Shown here: positions 29,045 through 39,160 of the stretch, one piece after another
Layout of the letters: each line of letters opens with the position of its first letter
Position numbering within the stretch: the first letter of the stretch is position 1
Source of the DNA: Nitrincola tapanii
GTDB taxonomy: Bacteria > Pseudomonadota > Gammaproteobacteria > Pseudomonadales > Balneatricaceae
Assembly (NCBI RefSeq): GCF_008368715.1
Contig: NZ_SMRS01000001.1
Location: 248,001 to 312,000, forward strand
Length of the DNA: 64,000 nucleotides
Reading direction: 5' to 3'
Program-made: the position numbers and the translations under genes
Notes under the pieces: model-generated
Databases searched by the model: none
Told to the model about the DNA's origin: nothing
Seen by the model: only the letters and a program-made list of their open reading frames with translations

Positions 29045-30310
29045 ATGTCTCAAGATTTTAAACAAGCTGCTCTTGATTACCACGAGTTTCCTCGTCCCGG
29101 TAAGATCAGTGTGGAGCTCTCAACGTCTGCTGAGACTGCTCGTGATCTTGCTCTGGCATACTCTCCAGGTGTGGCAGAACCGGTGCGTGAAATCGCCAAG
29201 GATCCTGATGCCGCTTACCGTTACACTTCAAAGGGTAACCTGGTTGCCGTGATTTCCAATGGGACAGCCATTCTAGGCCTGGGTGACCTGGGTCCTTTGG
29301 CTTCCAAACCTGTCATGGAAGGCAAGGCGCTGTTGTTCAAACGTTTCGCGAATATTGACTCAATCGATATCGAAGTCGATGCGGAAAGCCCGCAGGCCTT
29401 TATCGATACCGTTGCACGTATTGCTGAAACGTTCGGTGGTATCAACCTCGAAGATATCAAAGCACCTGAGTGTTTTGAAATCGAGCGTACCCTGATTGAA
29501 CGCTGCAACATTCCTGTGTTCCACGATGATCAGCACGGTACCGCGATTGTGACGGCGGCCGGTATGATCAACGCTTTGGAACTGGCGGGCAAGAAGCTGG
29601 AAGAGGCTTCTATTGTCTGCTTAGGAGCCGGTGCGGCTGCCAGCGCTTGTATGAAGCTGCTCATTAACATGGGCGCGAAAGTCGAGAATATCTACATGAT
29701 CGACCGTAAGGGTGTGATCCACTCTGGTCGTGATGACCTGACCGCCGAAAAAGCGGCGTTCGCTACTGAAACAGATAAGCGTACTCTGGATGATGCCATC
29801 GAGGGTGCCGATGTATTCTTGGGTCTGTCTGGTCCAGACCTGCTGTCACCTGAACAGCTGAAGAAAATGGCGGCTAATCCCGTTGTTTTCGCCTGTGCGA
29901 ATCCTGATCCTGAAATTCGTCCAGAAGTGGCCAAAGCGGCGCGTGACGATGTGATCATGGCAACAGGCCGTTCCGACTTCCCGAACCAGGTTAACAATGT
30001 ATTGGGCTTCCCTTTCATCTTCCGTGGTGCGTTGGATGTGCGTGCATCCGCCATTAACGAAGAGATGAAAGCTGCAGCTGTGAAAGCTCTGGCAGAACTG
30101 GCACGTGAGCCAGTCACCCAGGAAGTTTTGACAGCCTATGGTTTGGACTCATTGGAATTCGGCCGCGAGTATATCCTGCCAAAAGCGACAGATTCACGTT
30201 TGCTGGGCCGCATCTCTTATGCGGTGGCGCAAGCGGCGATCAATAGCGGTGTGGCACGTTTGCCGATGCCTGCACACTATCCAATCCGTAGCGAAGCGGA
30301 ATTGGGTTAA
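29045..30310 (+). CDS. NAD(P)-dependent malic enzyme, short form
   Basis: 421 residues: an N-terminal malic domain (EFPRPGKISVELS, LAYSPGVAEP, GNLVAVISNGTAILGLG) and an NAD-binding domain (CLGAGAAASACMKLL). VFHDDQHGTAIV holds metal and substrate ligands. The phosphotransacetylase-like half of MaeB is missing, and the end at ELG is clean, so it is the short type rather than a truncation. It makes pyruvate from malate with CO2 and NAD(P)H. An upstream TTG at 29030 is possible; MSQDFKQ is the better start. Confidence 0.9.
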   Translation: MSQDFKQAALDYHEFPRPGKISVELSTSAETARDLALAYSPGVAEPVREIAKDPDAAYRYTSKGNLVAVISNGTAILGLGDLGPLASKPVMEGKALLFKRFANIDSIDIEVDAESPQAFIDTVARIAETFGGINLEDIKAPECFEIERTLIERCNIPVFHDDQHGTAIVTAAGMINALELAGKKLEEASIVCLGAGAAASACMKLLINMGAKVENIYMIDRKGVIHSGRDDLTAEKAAFATETDKRTLDDAIEGADVFLGLSGPDLLSPEQLKKMAANPVVFACANPDPEIRPEVAKAARDDVIMATGRSDFPNQVNNVLGFPFIFRGALDVRASAINEEMKAAAVKALAELAREPVTQEVLTAYGLDSLEFGREYILPKATDSRLLGRISYAVAQAAINSGVARLPMPAHYPIRSEAELG

Positions 30311-30371
30311 TCAGCGCTCAGTAAACATCTGGCTCTAAGTGCGACCTCAGGTCGTACTTAAGCAAAGACTG

Positions 30372-30408
30372 AAAACCCCGTGAAGGTTTTGGACTCACGG
30401 GGTTTTTT
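30372..30408 (+). terminator. Malic enzyme terminator
   Basis: AAAACCCCGTGA (30372-30383) pairs with TCACGGGGTTTT (30395-30406), followed by more T. On the other strand the A-run allows it to end uvrA as well, since the two genes converge. Confidence 0.85.
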
Positions 30409-30436
30409 GTGTGCAGTCAAAAGGTCAGGACGCGCC

Positions 30437-33271
30437 TTAAGCCTGCGCCTGTAAAAGTGGCTTCAAGAAGCGACCGGTATGGGACGCAGCGACTTCGACG
30501 ATCGCCTCCGGCGTGCCGGTGGCAATAATTTCACCCCCTCCCGTGCCACCCTCTGGTCCTAGATCCACTATCCAGTCAGCGGTTTTGATCACATCCAGAT
30601 TATGCTCGATGACGACGATGGTGTTGCCATGATCACGTAATCGATTGAGGACATTCAAGAGCTGTTGAATATCGTAGAAATGCAGGCCAGTGGTCGGTTC
30701 ATCCAGGATATACAGGGTTTTACCAGTGTCGCGTTTAGACAGCTCTTTAGCCAGCTTCACACGTTGGGCTTCACCGCCAGAGAGGGTGGTGGCACTTTGA
30801 CCGAGGCGGATATAACTCAAGCCTACATCGATCAAGGTTTGCAGTTTGCGCGCCAGTGCGGGGATGGCATCAAAGAATTCACGTGCATCTTCAACGGTCA
30901 TGTCCAGAACTTCATCGATCCCTTTACCTTTGTATTTGACTTCCAGGGTTTCGCGGTTGTAGCGTTTGCCTTTGCAGACATCGCAGGGCACAAAGATATC
31001 GGGTAGGAAGTGCATCTCGACCTTGATCACCCCGTCGCCTTGGCAGGCTTCACAGCGTCCACCCTTGACGTTAAAGCTGAAACGTCCGGGTTTGTAACCC
31101 CGCGAACGTGCTTCTTGAGTGCCTGAAAAAAGATCACGAATTGTGGTGAAGATGCCGGTATAGGTCGCTGGATTGGAACGTGGCGTGCGTCCAATCGGGC
31201 TTTGATCGATATCGATGACCTTATCAAAATGCTCGATACCTTCGATGCGCTCATAGGCTTCTGCATCGAGCGTGGTGGCATGATTCAGCTCGGTGGCCGC
31301 AATCGGATAGAGAGTGCCGTTAATAAGTGTAGACTTACCGGATCCCGAGACACCGGTGATACAGGTGAGTAGGCCGACTGGAATCTCCAAGTTGACGTGC
31401 TTGAGGTTGTTGCCCTGTGCACCAAAGAGTTTCAGCATCTGCTCTGGATTCACGGGGTGGCGCTGTTTCGGCACTTCAATACGTCGGCGTCCACTGAGGT
31501 ATTGGCCGGTTAAAGAGGTTTCGCAGTCCATCACTTCTTGAGGTGTGCCGGCAGCGATCACACGTCCGCCATGTACCCCAGCACCAGGGCCAATATCAAT
31601 CACATGGTCCGCAAGACGTATCGCATCTTCATCATGCTCGACCACAATCACCGTGTTGCCTAGGTTGCGCAGGTGCTTAAGGGTCTCTAACAGGCGATCA
31701 TTGTCGCGCTGATGTAAGCCGATTGAAGGTTCATCCAGGATGTACATCACACCGACCAATCCTGCGCCAATTTGGCTGGCTAAACGGATGCGTTGCGCTT
31801 CACCGCCCGAGAGGGTTTCGGCGCTGCGCTCCATCGACAGATAATCAAGACCCACATTGACCAGAAACGTTAGGCGTTGGCGGATCTCTTTCAGAATCTT
31901 ATCGGCAATTTCACCCTGTTTGCCGGTGAGACTCAGTTGTTCAAAGTAGTCGCGGCAATTACCAATCGCCATCCGTACGATTTCCGGCAGAGTGCGGCCA
32001 TCGATATAAACATGGCGGGCTTCACGGCGTAAACGTGTCCCCTCACAGCTGGGACAGGGCTGCATGTTGATGTATTTTGATAACTCCTCACGCACCATGT
32101 CCGATTCGGTTTCGCGGTAGCGTCTTTCTAAATTGTTTAGTACCCCTTCAAACGGATGATGCTTGCTGATCAGGCTGCCACGATCATTGGCGTAACGGAA
32201 TTCGATATTTTCTCGGCCACTGCCGTGAAGAATCACTTTTTGCTGGCTGGGGCTGAGGTCTTGATAGGGGGTATCCATATCAAAACCATAATGCGCTGCC
32301 ACGGCACAGAGCTGTTGGTAGTAATACAGACTGCGTCGATCCCAACCCCGAATCGCGCCTTCAGAGAGGGTTAGACTGGCATCCTGTATAACTTTGTTTG
32401 GATCAAAGTACTGTTTGACGCCTAAACCATCACAGCTCGGGCAAGCACCATGTGGATTGTTAAAGGAGAACATGCGTGGTTCCAGTTCTTGGATGCTGTA
32501 ACCACAGGTTGGGCAGGCAAAACGCGCGGAAAAGATGATGTCGCTCTGCTCTTCATCGTCCATCCAGGCGATGCGTGCCAGACCATCCGTAAGGTGCAGT
32601 GCGGTTTCAAAGGATTCCGCCAAACGAGTTTGTAAGTCGGCACGGACCTTAAAGCGATCAATCACCACTTCGATGCTGTGTTTTTTATTCTTATCCAGCT
32701 CCGGTGCGGAATCGAGATCAACGACTAAGCCGTTGATGCGTGCACGTACAAAGCCCTGGCTGCGCAGTTCGGCCAGGGTGTGCAGATGTTCGCCCTTACG
32801 CCCATCTACCACAGGAGCCAGAAGCATGAGTTTGCTGCCTTCTGGAAGCGCCAAAACCTGATCCACCATTTGTGAAACCGTCTGCGCGGCGAGGGGAAGG
32901 TCGTGTTCTGGGCAGCGAGGCTCCCCCGCACGTGCAAACAATAGACGCAGGTAATCATAGATCTCGGTGATGGTCCCCACCGTCGAGCGCGGGTTGTGTG
33001 ATGTTGATTTCTGTTCAATGGAGATGGCCGGTGATAAACCTTCGATGTGATCCACATCCGGTTTTTCCATCATCGAGAGAAACTGTCGAGCATAGGTCGA
33101 GAGGGATTCTACATAGCGCCTCTGGCCTTCTGCATAGAGGGTATCAAATGCTAAGGAGGACTTGCCGGAACCGGACAAGCCTGTAATCACGATGAGCTGA
33201 TCACGAGGGATATCCAAGTCGATATTTTTCAGGTTGTGGGTACGCGCACCCCTCACCAGTATTTTATCCAT
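30437..33271 (-). CDS. uvrA: UvrABC excinuclease subunit A
   Basis: 944 residues with the two ABC modules of UvrA: Walker [21 protein letters not shown] and [16 protein letters not shown], two LSGGEAQR signatures, and zinc-finger Cys pairs ([32 protein letters not shown]). It recognises damaged DNA in nucleotide excision repair. Divergent from ssb, the classical order. I could not find a convincing LexA box in the shared promoter. Confidence 0.97.
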   Translation of the reverse strand: MDKILVRGARTHNLKNIDLDIPRDQLIVITGLSGSGKSSLAFDTLYAEGQRRYVESLSTYARQFLSMMEKPDVDHIEGLSPAISIEQKSTSHNPRSTVGTITEIYDYLRLLFARAGEPRCPEHDLPLAAQTVSQMVDQVLALPEGSKLMLLAPVVDGRKGEHLHTLAELRSQGFVRARINGLVVDLDSAPELDKNKKHSIEVVIDRFKVRADLQTRLAESFETALHLTDGLARIAWMDDEEQSDIIFSARFACPTCGYSIQELEPRMFSFNNPHGACPSCDGLGVKQYFDPNKVIQDASLTLSEGAIRGWDRRSLYYYQQLCAVAAHYGFDMDTPYQDLSPSQQKVILHGSGRENIEFRYANDRGSLISKHHPFEGVLNNLERRYRETESDMVREELSKYINMQPCPSCEGTRLRREARHVYIDGRTLPEIVRMAIGNCRDYFEQLSLTGKQGEIADKILKEIRQRLTFLVNVGLDYLSMERSAETLSGGEAQRIRLASQIGAGLVGVMYILDEPSIGLHQRDNDRLLETLKHLRNLGNTVIVVEHDEDAIRLADHVIDIGPGAGVHGGRVIAAGTPQEVMDCETSLTGQYLSGRRRIEVPKQRHPVNPEQMLKLFGAQGNNLKHVNLEIPVGLLTCITGVSGSGKSTLINGTLYPIAATELNHATTLDAEAYERIEGIEHFDKVIDIDQSPIGRTPRSNPATYTGIFTTIRDLFSGTQEARSRGYKPGRFSFNVKGGRCEACQGDGVIKVEMHFLPDIFVPCDVCKGKRYNRETLEVKYKGKGIDEVLDMTVEDAREFFDAIPALARKLQTLIDVGLSYIRLGQSATTLSGGEAQRVKLAKELSKRDTGKTLYILDEPTTGLHFYDIQQLLNVLNRLRDHGNTIVVIEHNLDVIKTADWIVDLGPEGGTGGGEIIATGTPEAIVEVAASHTGRFLKPLLQAQA

Positions 33272-33419
33272 TACCGCTCCGGGTGAAGTGAAAAAAAGAA
33301 GTATTATAGGCTTTTAGAAGTTCAGCCAAAACGCACTGGCTGTGTTATTCTGATTTTTTACGCACCACCCCGGGCAAGGAGAGCAAGGGGTCGACAAAAA
33401 TAGTTGACTGGAGAGAGAA

Positions 33420-33944
33420 ATGGCACGAGGTATCAATAAGGTAATCTTGATCGGAAATCTGGGTGGAGATCCAGAAGTTCGTTATATGCCCAATGGCAAC
33501 GCCGTAACGAACATCAACCTGGCAACCAGCGAAACATGGAAAGATAAGCAGACAGGTCAGGCGCAGGAGCGCACCGAGTGGCATCGTGTTGTCTTTTTCA
33601 ACCGTTTGGCTGAAATCGCGGGTGAGTATTTGAAGAAGGGCTCTAAGGTGTATGTTGAGGGTTCATTGCGCACGCGCAAATGGCAGGATCAACAGGGCCA
33701 GGATCGTTACACCACCGAAATCGTGGCCAGCGAGATGCAGATGCTGGAAGGACGTGGTGGTGAAGGGATGGGAGCGGCACCCGGAGGGTACAGCCAGTCA
33801 CCGGACCCGATGGGTTATGGTCAGCCGGCTGCACAAATGGCTCCGCCAGCGCGCCAGAGTGCACCAGCTCGTCCTCAGAATCAGCCACCGGCACAGAACC
33901 AACCGCCCGCCTTTGATGATTTTGATGATGACATACCCTTCTGA
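33420..33944 (+). CDS. ssb: Single-stranded DNA-binding protein
   Basis: 174 residues: OB fold ([26 protein letters not shown] region to about 110), a Gly/Pro/Gln-rich linker, and the acidic tip DFDDDIPF that binds repair and replication partners. GGAGAG precedes the ATG. A hairpin terminator follows 36 bases after the stop. Confidence 0.96.
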   Translation: MARGINKVILIGNLGGDPEVRYMPNGNAVTNINLATSETWKDKQTGQAQERTEWHRVVFFNRLAEIAGEYLKKGSKVYVEGSLRTRKWQDQQGQDRYTTEIVASEMQMLEGRGGEGMGAAPGGYSQSPDPMGYGQPAAQMAPPARQSAPARPQNQPPAQNQPPAFDDFDDDIPF

Positions 33945-33980
33945 ATGACTAAGACAAAATCAAGAATATTGAAAAAAGAG

Positions 33981-34007
33981 AGGGCCGCTAAACAGTGGCC
34001 CTTTTTG
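33981..34007 (+). terminator. ssb terminator
   Basis: AGGGCC-GCT (33981-33989), AAAC loop, AGT-GGCCCT (33994-34002) and a T-run. It separates ssb from the convergent GntR gene. Confidence 0.8.
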
Positions 34008-34031
34008 TTATCAGCCTCTCTGTTATCAGCC

Positions 34032-34736
34032 TTAGATTGACATGGATGACGCCTGCTGGCGCTGTGCTTCTTGCAGTCGATGCAGGGTAATTTTACGCAC
34101 TTCATCACGACTCTGGCGGATGTGAGTCTGCAGTAAAAATTTGGCCTGTTCGCTATCCGCTTGTTGTATTGCAGACAAAATCGCGGCGTGTTCGTCATAA
34201 GTCGCTTGGATCCGTTCTGGCTGGGTAAAATCCAAACGTCGAATGATATGAATCCGTTCGCTGATCTCTGTATGGATGCGCGTCATCTCTCCATTCCCGG
34301 CAGCGGCCAGCAATTGGTGATGAAACTCCCGATCCTCCTCGCAGAGAGAGAGATCTGCTCGGCGCTCATCTTGGCTGAGGCACCAGATTTGGGTCAGGGC
34401 CTGCAGGCTATCGGGTAATGAGGGCAGGCTGCAGAGGCGTTCAATCGCGCTGCATTCCAACAGGATACGCAGGTCATAAAGTTCCTCAAAAACTTTGAAG
34501 TCAAAGGGCTTCACCTGCCAGCCGCTACGAAAATGTACCTCAACATATTGCTCTTGTTGTAGGCGGTAGAGCGCTTCTCGTACCGGCGTGCGACTGGCTT
34601 GAAAACGCTGCGCAATCTCTGCTTCACTGAAATACTCTCCCGGTAAAAGTTGAAAGTTAAAAATCAGCTCTTTGATCTGTTGATAGAGACGATCTGCGAG
34701 GTTTTGTCTGGGAGATTTTACACGGGCGCGCTGCAT
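34032..34736 (-). CDS. GntR-family (FCD) transcriptional regulator
   Basis: 234 residues. The winged helix-turn-helix (about 10-75) has GEYFSEAEIAQRFQASRTPVREAL, and the C-terminal all-helical FCD domain has the metal/ligand residues in REFHHQLLAAAGN and IHIIRRL. It starts 2 bases after the allophanate hydrolase stop, so the two are co-transcribed. The perfect palindrome at 36575-36588 before that operon has the TNGT-N-ACNA pattern bound by this subfamily, so autoregulation is likely. Confidence 0.87.
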   Translation of the reverse strand: MQRARVKSPRQNLADRLYQQIKELIFNFQLLPGEYFSEAEIAQRFQASRTPVREALYRLQQEQYVEVHFRSGWQVKPFDFKVFEELYDLRILLECSAIERLCSLPSLPDSLQALTQIWCLSQDERRADLSLCEEDREFHHQLLAAAGNGEMTRIHTEISERIHIIRRLDFTQPERIQATYDEHAAILSAIQQADSEQAKFLLQTHIRQSRDEVRKITLHRLQEAQRQQASSMSI

Positions 34737-34738
34737 GC

Positions 34739-36553
34739 TCAGTTTTCTTGAGATTTTTTCAAATCGGTGATGTACGCACGCCAGCCGCCGAAGTGGGTGA
34801 TATCTTTTGCACTCTCCAGTGCCAGCGGCTCACAGATGAAACCCTTCACGTTACGCCCGTCTTGCAGCAACAGATTGCCAATGCCTAGGGGTTCAGGGAT
34901 CTCGGCAACAAAGGCACCCAAGTGTGCCAGAGGGATATCCCAAAGCTCGACAAGAATCGATGCGCCCTTGTCCGCTACGCGTGCTAATCCAGGCTTGGGG
35001 GGGGTGGTGTTGGCTAGGGCATAGAGACGATATTCAGGTGCGGTCTGGGTGGCTTCGACAAAGGCGGCATGGCGGCTCGTTAGCTGGAAGTTGAGCGGCA
35101 TGCCCCGCAGGTGGGCACCGACCACGGCCACCCTGACGGCACCGGGGGCTAGAGTGCTGACATCCTCGGCTGCAGGTTGGAAGGCCTGGCCGGTGGCACC
35201 GAGTGGCAGGGCTAGATGGGCTTGCCAGCGTTGGCCGAAGTCGGCCAGGGCAAAATCATGCCAGGCATTGGCAATCAGCGTGATTCCGGCAGGTAGACCG
35301 TCTGCACGGAAGGGGGCTGGTAAGGCTAATGCTGAGAGATCGGCCAAATTGGTGAAGTTGGTGTAGGTACCAAATTGGGAGTTGTATAACACCGGTTCTT
35401 GCTGCATTTCTGCTTGGGTGCGAATTCTGGGCGAGGTGGGGACCACCAGTGCATCGACCTGAGAAAGTGTATGCTGAATCATCCGTGCCAGCTCTTGACG
35501 GCGGTATTCGGCGGCAAAGCAGTCGATGGCGGAGTAGTCCGATCCCTTTGTCACAATACTGCGCACCGTGCTCTCGATCTGCTCAGGTGCTTGCTGCAAT
35601 AACTCCCCGATGGCATGCGTTCTTTCCGCCACCCAAGGGCCTTGATAGAGAAGTTCAGCCAGTTCCGTGAAGGGTGAAAAATCGATCTCGACCCAATCCA
35701 CTAAGCGGCTCAGTTCGGCGCGTGCTTTCGCAAACGCCTCTTCGGCGAAGGGGTCGGCAAAGAATTCAAGTTGTGCGGGAATGGCAAACTTAGGCCGCTC
35801 AGGCATTCGGGTCGGTGTAGCAGCGGGTGGTTGGCGTGAGTAAGCATCTTCGAGATCCTGTTTCTGCCCTAAAATTTGCGCCACTTGTAGGGCATCTGCT
35901 GTGGTAAGCGCAAACACCGAGACACAATCGAGAGAGCGACAAGCAGGCACTACGCCTTGGATTGAGAACCAGCCGCGAGTCGGTTTCAGGCCAACGATAT
36001 TGTTAAAACCAGCGGGGACACGGCCAGAGCCTGCTGTATCCGTACCTAGAGCAAAAGGCACTAACCCGCGAGCCGTCACTGAAGCGGAGCCTGAGCTAGA
36101 GCCGCCACTGATGTACTCAGGATTGAAGCTATTGGGAACCGCACCATAAGGTGAGCGTGTGCCGACTAAGCCGGTGGCGAACTGATCTAGGTTCGTTTTG
36201 CCGATCAAGAGCGCACCGGCTTGTTTCAGGTGCTGTACTACGCTGGCATCCTTCTCAGCCAGATAGGCAAAGGCGGGGCAGGCAGCGGTGGTGATCCAAC
36301 CCGCGACATCAATATTATCCTTAACCGCAAAGGGCACGCCAAACAGGGGTAAGGCTTCACCCTGCTCACGACGCTCCTGCAGTGCCTGCCAATCTGTTTG
36401 CAGCTGGGTTAAGGAAAGGCGGCTGATCCAAGCACAGTCTGTCGCTTGATTTATCTGTTCAATGAGTTCTGTAAGGTAGGCATAACCTTGAGGGGTTTGG
36501 TGTGCTGTTTGCCAGTCTTTCAAGGTCCAGCCGAGGGTGCTTAAGGATGTCAT
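34739..36553 (-). CDS. atzF: Allophanate hydrolase
   Basis: 604 residues. The amidase-signature domain has GVPFAVKDNIDVAG (catalytic Lys), GTRSPYGAVPN and SGGSSSGSAS (cis-Ser and Ser nucleophile), and a C-terminal allophanate hydrolase domain is seen from about 470. It splits allophanate to ammonia and CO2. GAGAG just before the ATG at 36553 fixes the start; the frame is open to 36622. No urea carboxylase gene lies next to it, so the allophanate source must be encoded elsewhere. Confidence 0.87.
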   Translation of the reverse strand: MTSLSTLGWTLKDWQTAHQTPQGYAYLTELIEQINQATDCAWISRLSLTQLQTDWQALQERREQGEALPLFGVPFAVKDNIDVAGWITTAACPAFAYLAEKDASVVQHLKQAGALLIGKTNLDQFATGLVGTRSPYGAVPNSFNPEYISGGSSSGSASVTARGLVPFALGTDTAGSGRVPAGFNNIVGLKPTRGWFSIQGVVPACRSLDCVSVFALTTADALQVAQILGQKQDLEDAYSRQPPAATPTRMPERPKFAIPAQLEFFADPFAEEAFAKARAELSRLVDWVEIDFSPFTELAELLYQGPWVAERTHAIGELLQQAPEQIESTVRSIVTKGSDYSAIDCFAAEYRRQELARMIQHTLSQVDALVVPTSPRIRTQAEMQQEPVLYNSQFGTYTNFTNLADLSALALPAPFRADGLPAGITLIANAWHDFALADFGQRWQAHLALPLGATGQAFQPAAEDVSTLAPGAVRVAVVGAHLRGMPLNFQLTSRHAAFVEATQTAPEYRLYALANTTPPKPGLARVADKGASILVELWDIPLAHLGAFVAEIPEPLGIGNLLLQDGRNVKGFICEPLALESAKDITHFGGWRAYITDLKKSQEN

Positions 36554-36574
36554 GATGCTCTCACTAGTATTCCA

Positions 36575-36588
36575 TCTTGTATACAAGA
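36575..36588. promoter_or_regulatory. Palindromic operator before atzF-gntR
   Basis: TCTTGTATACAAGA is a perfect 14-bp palindrome centred 28 bases upstream of the atzF start. The core TTGTATACAA suits GntR/FadR-type dimers. The only obvious candidate regulator is the GntR gene of the same operon. Confidence 0.75.
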
Positions 36589-36644
36589 CAAAGCAAAATG
36601 AGTGCCACGGATGTAAAAGCACCTTTTTTCAAAAGGTTAAGAGT

Positions 36645-36687
36645 CGATCTGTCGCGGCATCTAAAGGCAGGCTGCACCGACAGATCG
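36645..36687. other. Inverted repeat between the luciferase-like gene and atzF
   Basis: CGATCTGTCG (36645-36654) and CGACAGATCG (36678-36687) are exact reverse complements with a 23-base spacer. On the minus strand it lies 53 bases after the luciferase-like stop codon and upstream of the atzF operator. It may be a transcript-end hairpin or an operator; there is no T-run. Confidence 0.45.
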
Positions 36688-36739
36688 CATAGAAGGCGTG
36701 TCTGTTTTATTTTGGGTCGTTTTACTCACCTGCGGTGGT

Positions 36740-37753
36740 TTAGGTTAAGAGCGCCTGCGCTAAGCGCTCATAACTGTGCAGACGATCCTTAAAGTCATAG
36801 GTGACGGTCAGAATCGCGATCTCTTCCGTAGCGTAGTGGTCGGCCAGGTGTTCCAGTTTATGCGCGCATTCTTCTGGGCTGCCTAAGACCATCGAGTCGA
36901 TCAGAGCGTCATAAAACGCTCGATCCGAGGGGCTCAAATGGTTTTTCAGTTGCTGTACCTGATCAGGGCTCTGCACACGTTCACGGATACCTTGGCGGAA
37001 GAGGCGGACTTTCCAATACACGGCCGGGCCGGCTAAATACTCCGCCTCTTCACGGCTGCTGGCGCACAGAGCGGCGACGGCAAGGTTGACTTCAGGTTCA
37101 CCCGAATGCCCGGCGGCATACCAAGCCTGTTTGTATTCGTGCATCACACTCACGGGTGCTGGATCAGGGCTGATGAAGAGTGCCAGCGCCATCTTCATCC
37201 CAACCTGGCCAGCCAGTGCCGCGCTGCCCCCGCTAGAGCCCAGCATCCAGGTTTGCGGTTTTGCCCTCTGGCCGGGGAGTAGCTGCAGACGCTGATAGGG
37301 GTGGTTAGCGGGTAGGGTGCCTTCGAGTAGATTTTGTAATAACCAGGCCTGCTCAGCATAGTCTTCCTGTCCTGGACGCGCTGGATACGCCAGAGCCTGA
37401 GTGGCCAACGCATCGCCACCGGGGGCACGGCCGATGCCGAGATCGATACGATCGGGGAAGAGCGTGGCCAAGAGGCTAAATTGTTCTGCGACTTTATAAG
37501 GGCTGTAGTGGGTGAGCATCACCCCACCACTGCCGACACGGATACGTTGTGTCACGCTGGCGATGTGGCTGATGAGTATTTCTGGACAGGGGCCAGCAAA
37601 ATTGAGGCTGTTATGGTGTTCTGCCAACCAGTAACGATGGTAACCGAGACGATCACAGGCACGGGCTAATTCAACACTCAGGTGCACAGGAGAAAGGTCA
37701 CTCGGTTGCCCTTGTACCGGGGATTGATCCACAACGTTCAGTTTCAGTGTCAT
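36740..37753 (-). CDS. Luciferase-like flavin monooxygenase family protein
   Basis: 337 residues of the bacterial luciferase-like (LLM) TIM-barrel family. Family marks are LNVVDQSPVQGQ at the start, RYWLAEHHNS, RVGSGGVMLTHYSPYKVAEQFSLL, and DLGIGRAPGGD. This subgroup (YhbW/MsnO8-like) probably binds reduced FMN; its substrate is unknown. It is a single gene with a 350-base upstream gap. Confidence 0.85.
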   Translation of the reverse strand: MTLKLNVVDQSPVQGQPSDLSPVHLSVELARACDRLGYHRYWLAEHHNSLNFAGPCPEILISHIASVTQRIRVGSGGVMLTHYSPYKVAEQFSLLATLFPDRIDLGIGRAPGGDALATQALAYPARPGQEDYAEQAWLLQNLLEGTLPANHPYQRLQLLPGQRAKPQTWMLGSSGGSAALAGQVGMKMALALFISPDPAPVSVMHEYKQAWYAAGHSGEPEVNLAVAALCASSREEAEYLAGPAVYWKVRLFRQGIRERVQSPDQVQQLKNHLSPSDRAFYDALIDSMVLGSPEECAHKLEHLADHYATEEIAILTVTYDFKDRLHSYERLAQALLT

Positions 37754-38102
37754 GCCGCATCCAGATAGGTGATTAAAAAGCTAAGGTGTATGTATAACGA
37801 GAGGAAAGTTCTGGGGCTATCCTTTCTTTGCAGCCGATCTGTCCTCAGTGCGCAAGCTATTGGAGTTCACCACCCTGGGGTGACAGCGACGCGAGATGGA
37901 TCAGGCCGCCGTGAGGCGGGTAAACAGTCAGATTGTCGCCTCGTATCCATAGCCAAGGAATCTTATAATCTTGTAGACTTCTTAAGTAGATCAAGGCGTT
38001 TAGCCCAAGGTGCAGCACCCTCCTTTCCCAATGCAAACCTCCAGATTTAAACACGGCAATTTAAACACTTATGAAGGTTTTGCATCGGCGTGAGAGAATG
38101 AT
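37754..38102. other. 349-base intergenic region with several hairpins
   Basis: No convincing gene. GAGTTCACCACC-CTGG-GGTGA (about 37864-37883), CCGCC-GTGA-GGCGG with a GNRA-type loop (37907-37920 area), and ATGGAT/ATCCAT (about 37895 and 37945) flanking that hairpin suggest a folded RNA. TATAAT at 37964-37969 may be a -10 box for the downstream reductase. It could carry an uncharacterised leader RNA. I recognise no known riboswitch class. Confidence 0.35.
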
Positions 38103-39071
38103 ATGGTGCAGTGCAAGAAATCGTGCAAAACATTACCTATCTCCTTCATCTCTAGAGGGCACAGTTTGTCTCAGGATCCCATCAAAATTCTGATTACCGG
38201 AGGCGATGGCCAATCCGGACAAGCGATTGCCCGTCTGGCGCAGTCCGATCCGTTTTTTCAGGTCACGGCGCTGCCGCGTAAGCAGTTAGACATCACCCAG
38301 CCGCATCAGATCATGGCTCAATTGGATCGTTATCTACCGGACTATGTGATCAATGCCGCCGGTTTTAACAGTGCCGATCGTGCCGAGCGTGAGCCGGAAA
38401 AAGCGCTGCAAATTAATGCCGAAGGGGTTCGGAATTTGGCGCTGGCTTGTGGAGAACTCTCCATTCCCGTGATCCATCTGTCTACGGACTATGTTTTTGA
38501 TGGTCATTATGCCAGTGGCTATAGCGAAGAAGATCCGGTCGCGCCGCTGGGGGTGTATGGGCAGACCCGTCTACAAGGGGAGTTGTATCTCCAGCAGTTA
38601 TTACCTCAGCATATCATTCTGCGCTGTAGTTGGATTTTCAGCGAGCGTGGGGATAACTTTATGCTGCGTTTGCTGAATGAAGCACGTGAGCAGAGTGTGC
38701 TGCAGGCGGTGGATGATCGTCGCGGTTGCCCGACCTCGGCACATGATTTAGCACGTGTTGTTTTGGCAATCCTGAAGCAACTCAGTTGTGGGGCAGAACC
38801 CTGGGGCATCTTTCACTATTGTGGTGCGGAAGTGACGACGCGTTATGGTTTTAGCGAGGCGTTGATTGCGGCGGCGCGGCAGTATGAAGATTTGAAGGTG
38901 GCAAAAATTCAGCCGGTCGGCTCGGCAGATCTGCCTTATGAAGCCTTGCGCCCTGCGACTTCAGTGCTGAAATGCAAAAAAATACTGAATGTTTTTGGGA
39001 TTCGCCAGCGCCCTTGGCGCAGTGAGCTACAGCGTTTGATTCGTGAGTATTATGGGCAGATCCGCCTCTAA
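38103..39071 (+). CDS. RmlD-like sugar-nucleotide reductase (SDR family)
   Basis: Up to 322 residues. An extended SDR with ILITGGDGQSGQAIARLA for NAD(P), the LDIT segment, STDYVFDG, and VYGQTRLQGE at the catalytic site. RmlD proteins normally have YxxxK; here the Lys position is Arg. RmlD makes dTDP-L-rhamnose. No other rml gene is nearby. The start is uncertain: a TTG at 38166 after AGAGGG gives an N-terminus much closer to the domain, while the ATG at 38103 adds 21 unusual residues. Confidence 0.7.
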   Translation: MVQCKKSCKTLPISFISRGHSLSQDPIKILITGGDGQSGQAIARLAQSDPFFQVTALPRKQLDITQPHQIMAQLDRYLPDYVINAAGFNSADRAEREPEKALQINAEGVRNLALACGELSIPVIHLSTDYVFDGHYASGYSEEDPVAPLGVYGQTRLQGELYLQQLLPQHIILRCSWIFSERGDNFMLRLLNEAREQSVLQAVDDRRGCPTSAHDLARVVLAILKQLSCGAEPWGIFHYCGAEVTTRYGFSEALIAAARQYEDLKVAKIQPVGSADLPYEALRPATSVLKCKKILNVFGIRQRPWRSELQRLIREYYGQIRL

Positions 39072-39160
39072 CCGCGGACTGCCCTGCTTGCAGCCTCAAG
39101 CCCCGATTCTACAGGCGCTTGGCCTCATCTGGTTGGCTTGAGATCCTTAGAGAGCGAGCC

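Noticed and set aside
33272-33419. SOS (LexA) box between uvrA and ssb
   Set aside because: Expected from other species, but no CTGT-N8-ACAG match is present; only a half-site-like CTGT is seen.
36645-37842. Shared CGATCTGTC words at 36645 and about 37834
   Set aside because: Only nine bases match, without matching flanks; likely chance.
37857-38054. 65-codon minus-strand open frame in the intergenic gap
   Set aside because: No ribosome site or recognisable domain; the region looks more like folded RNA.
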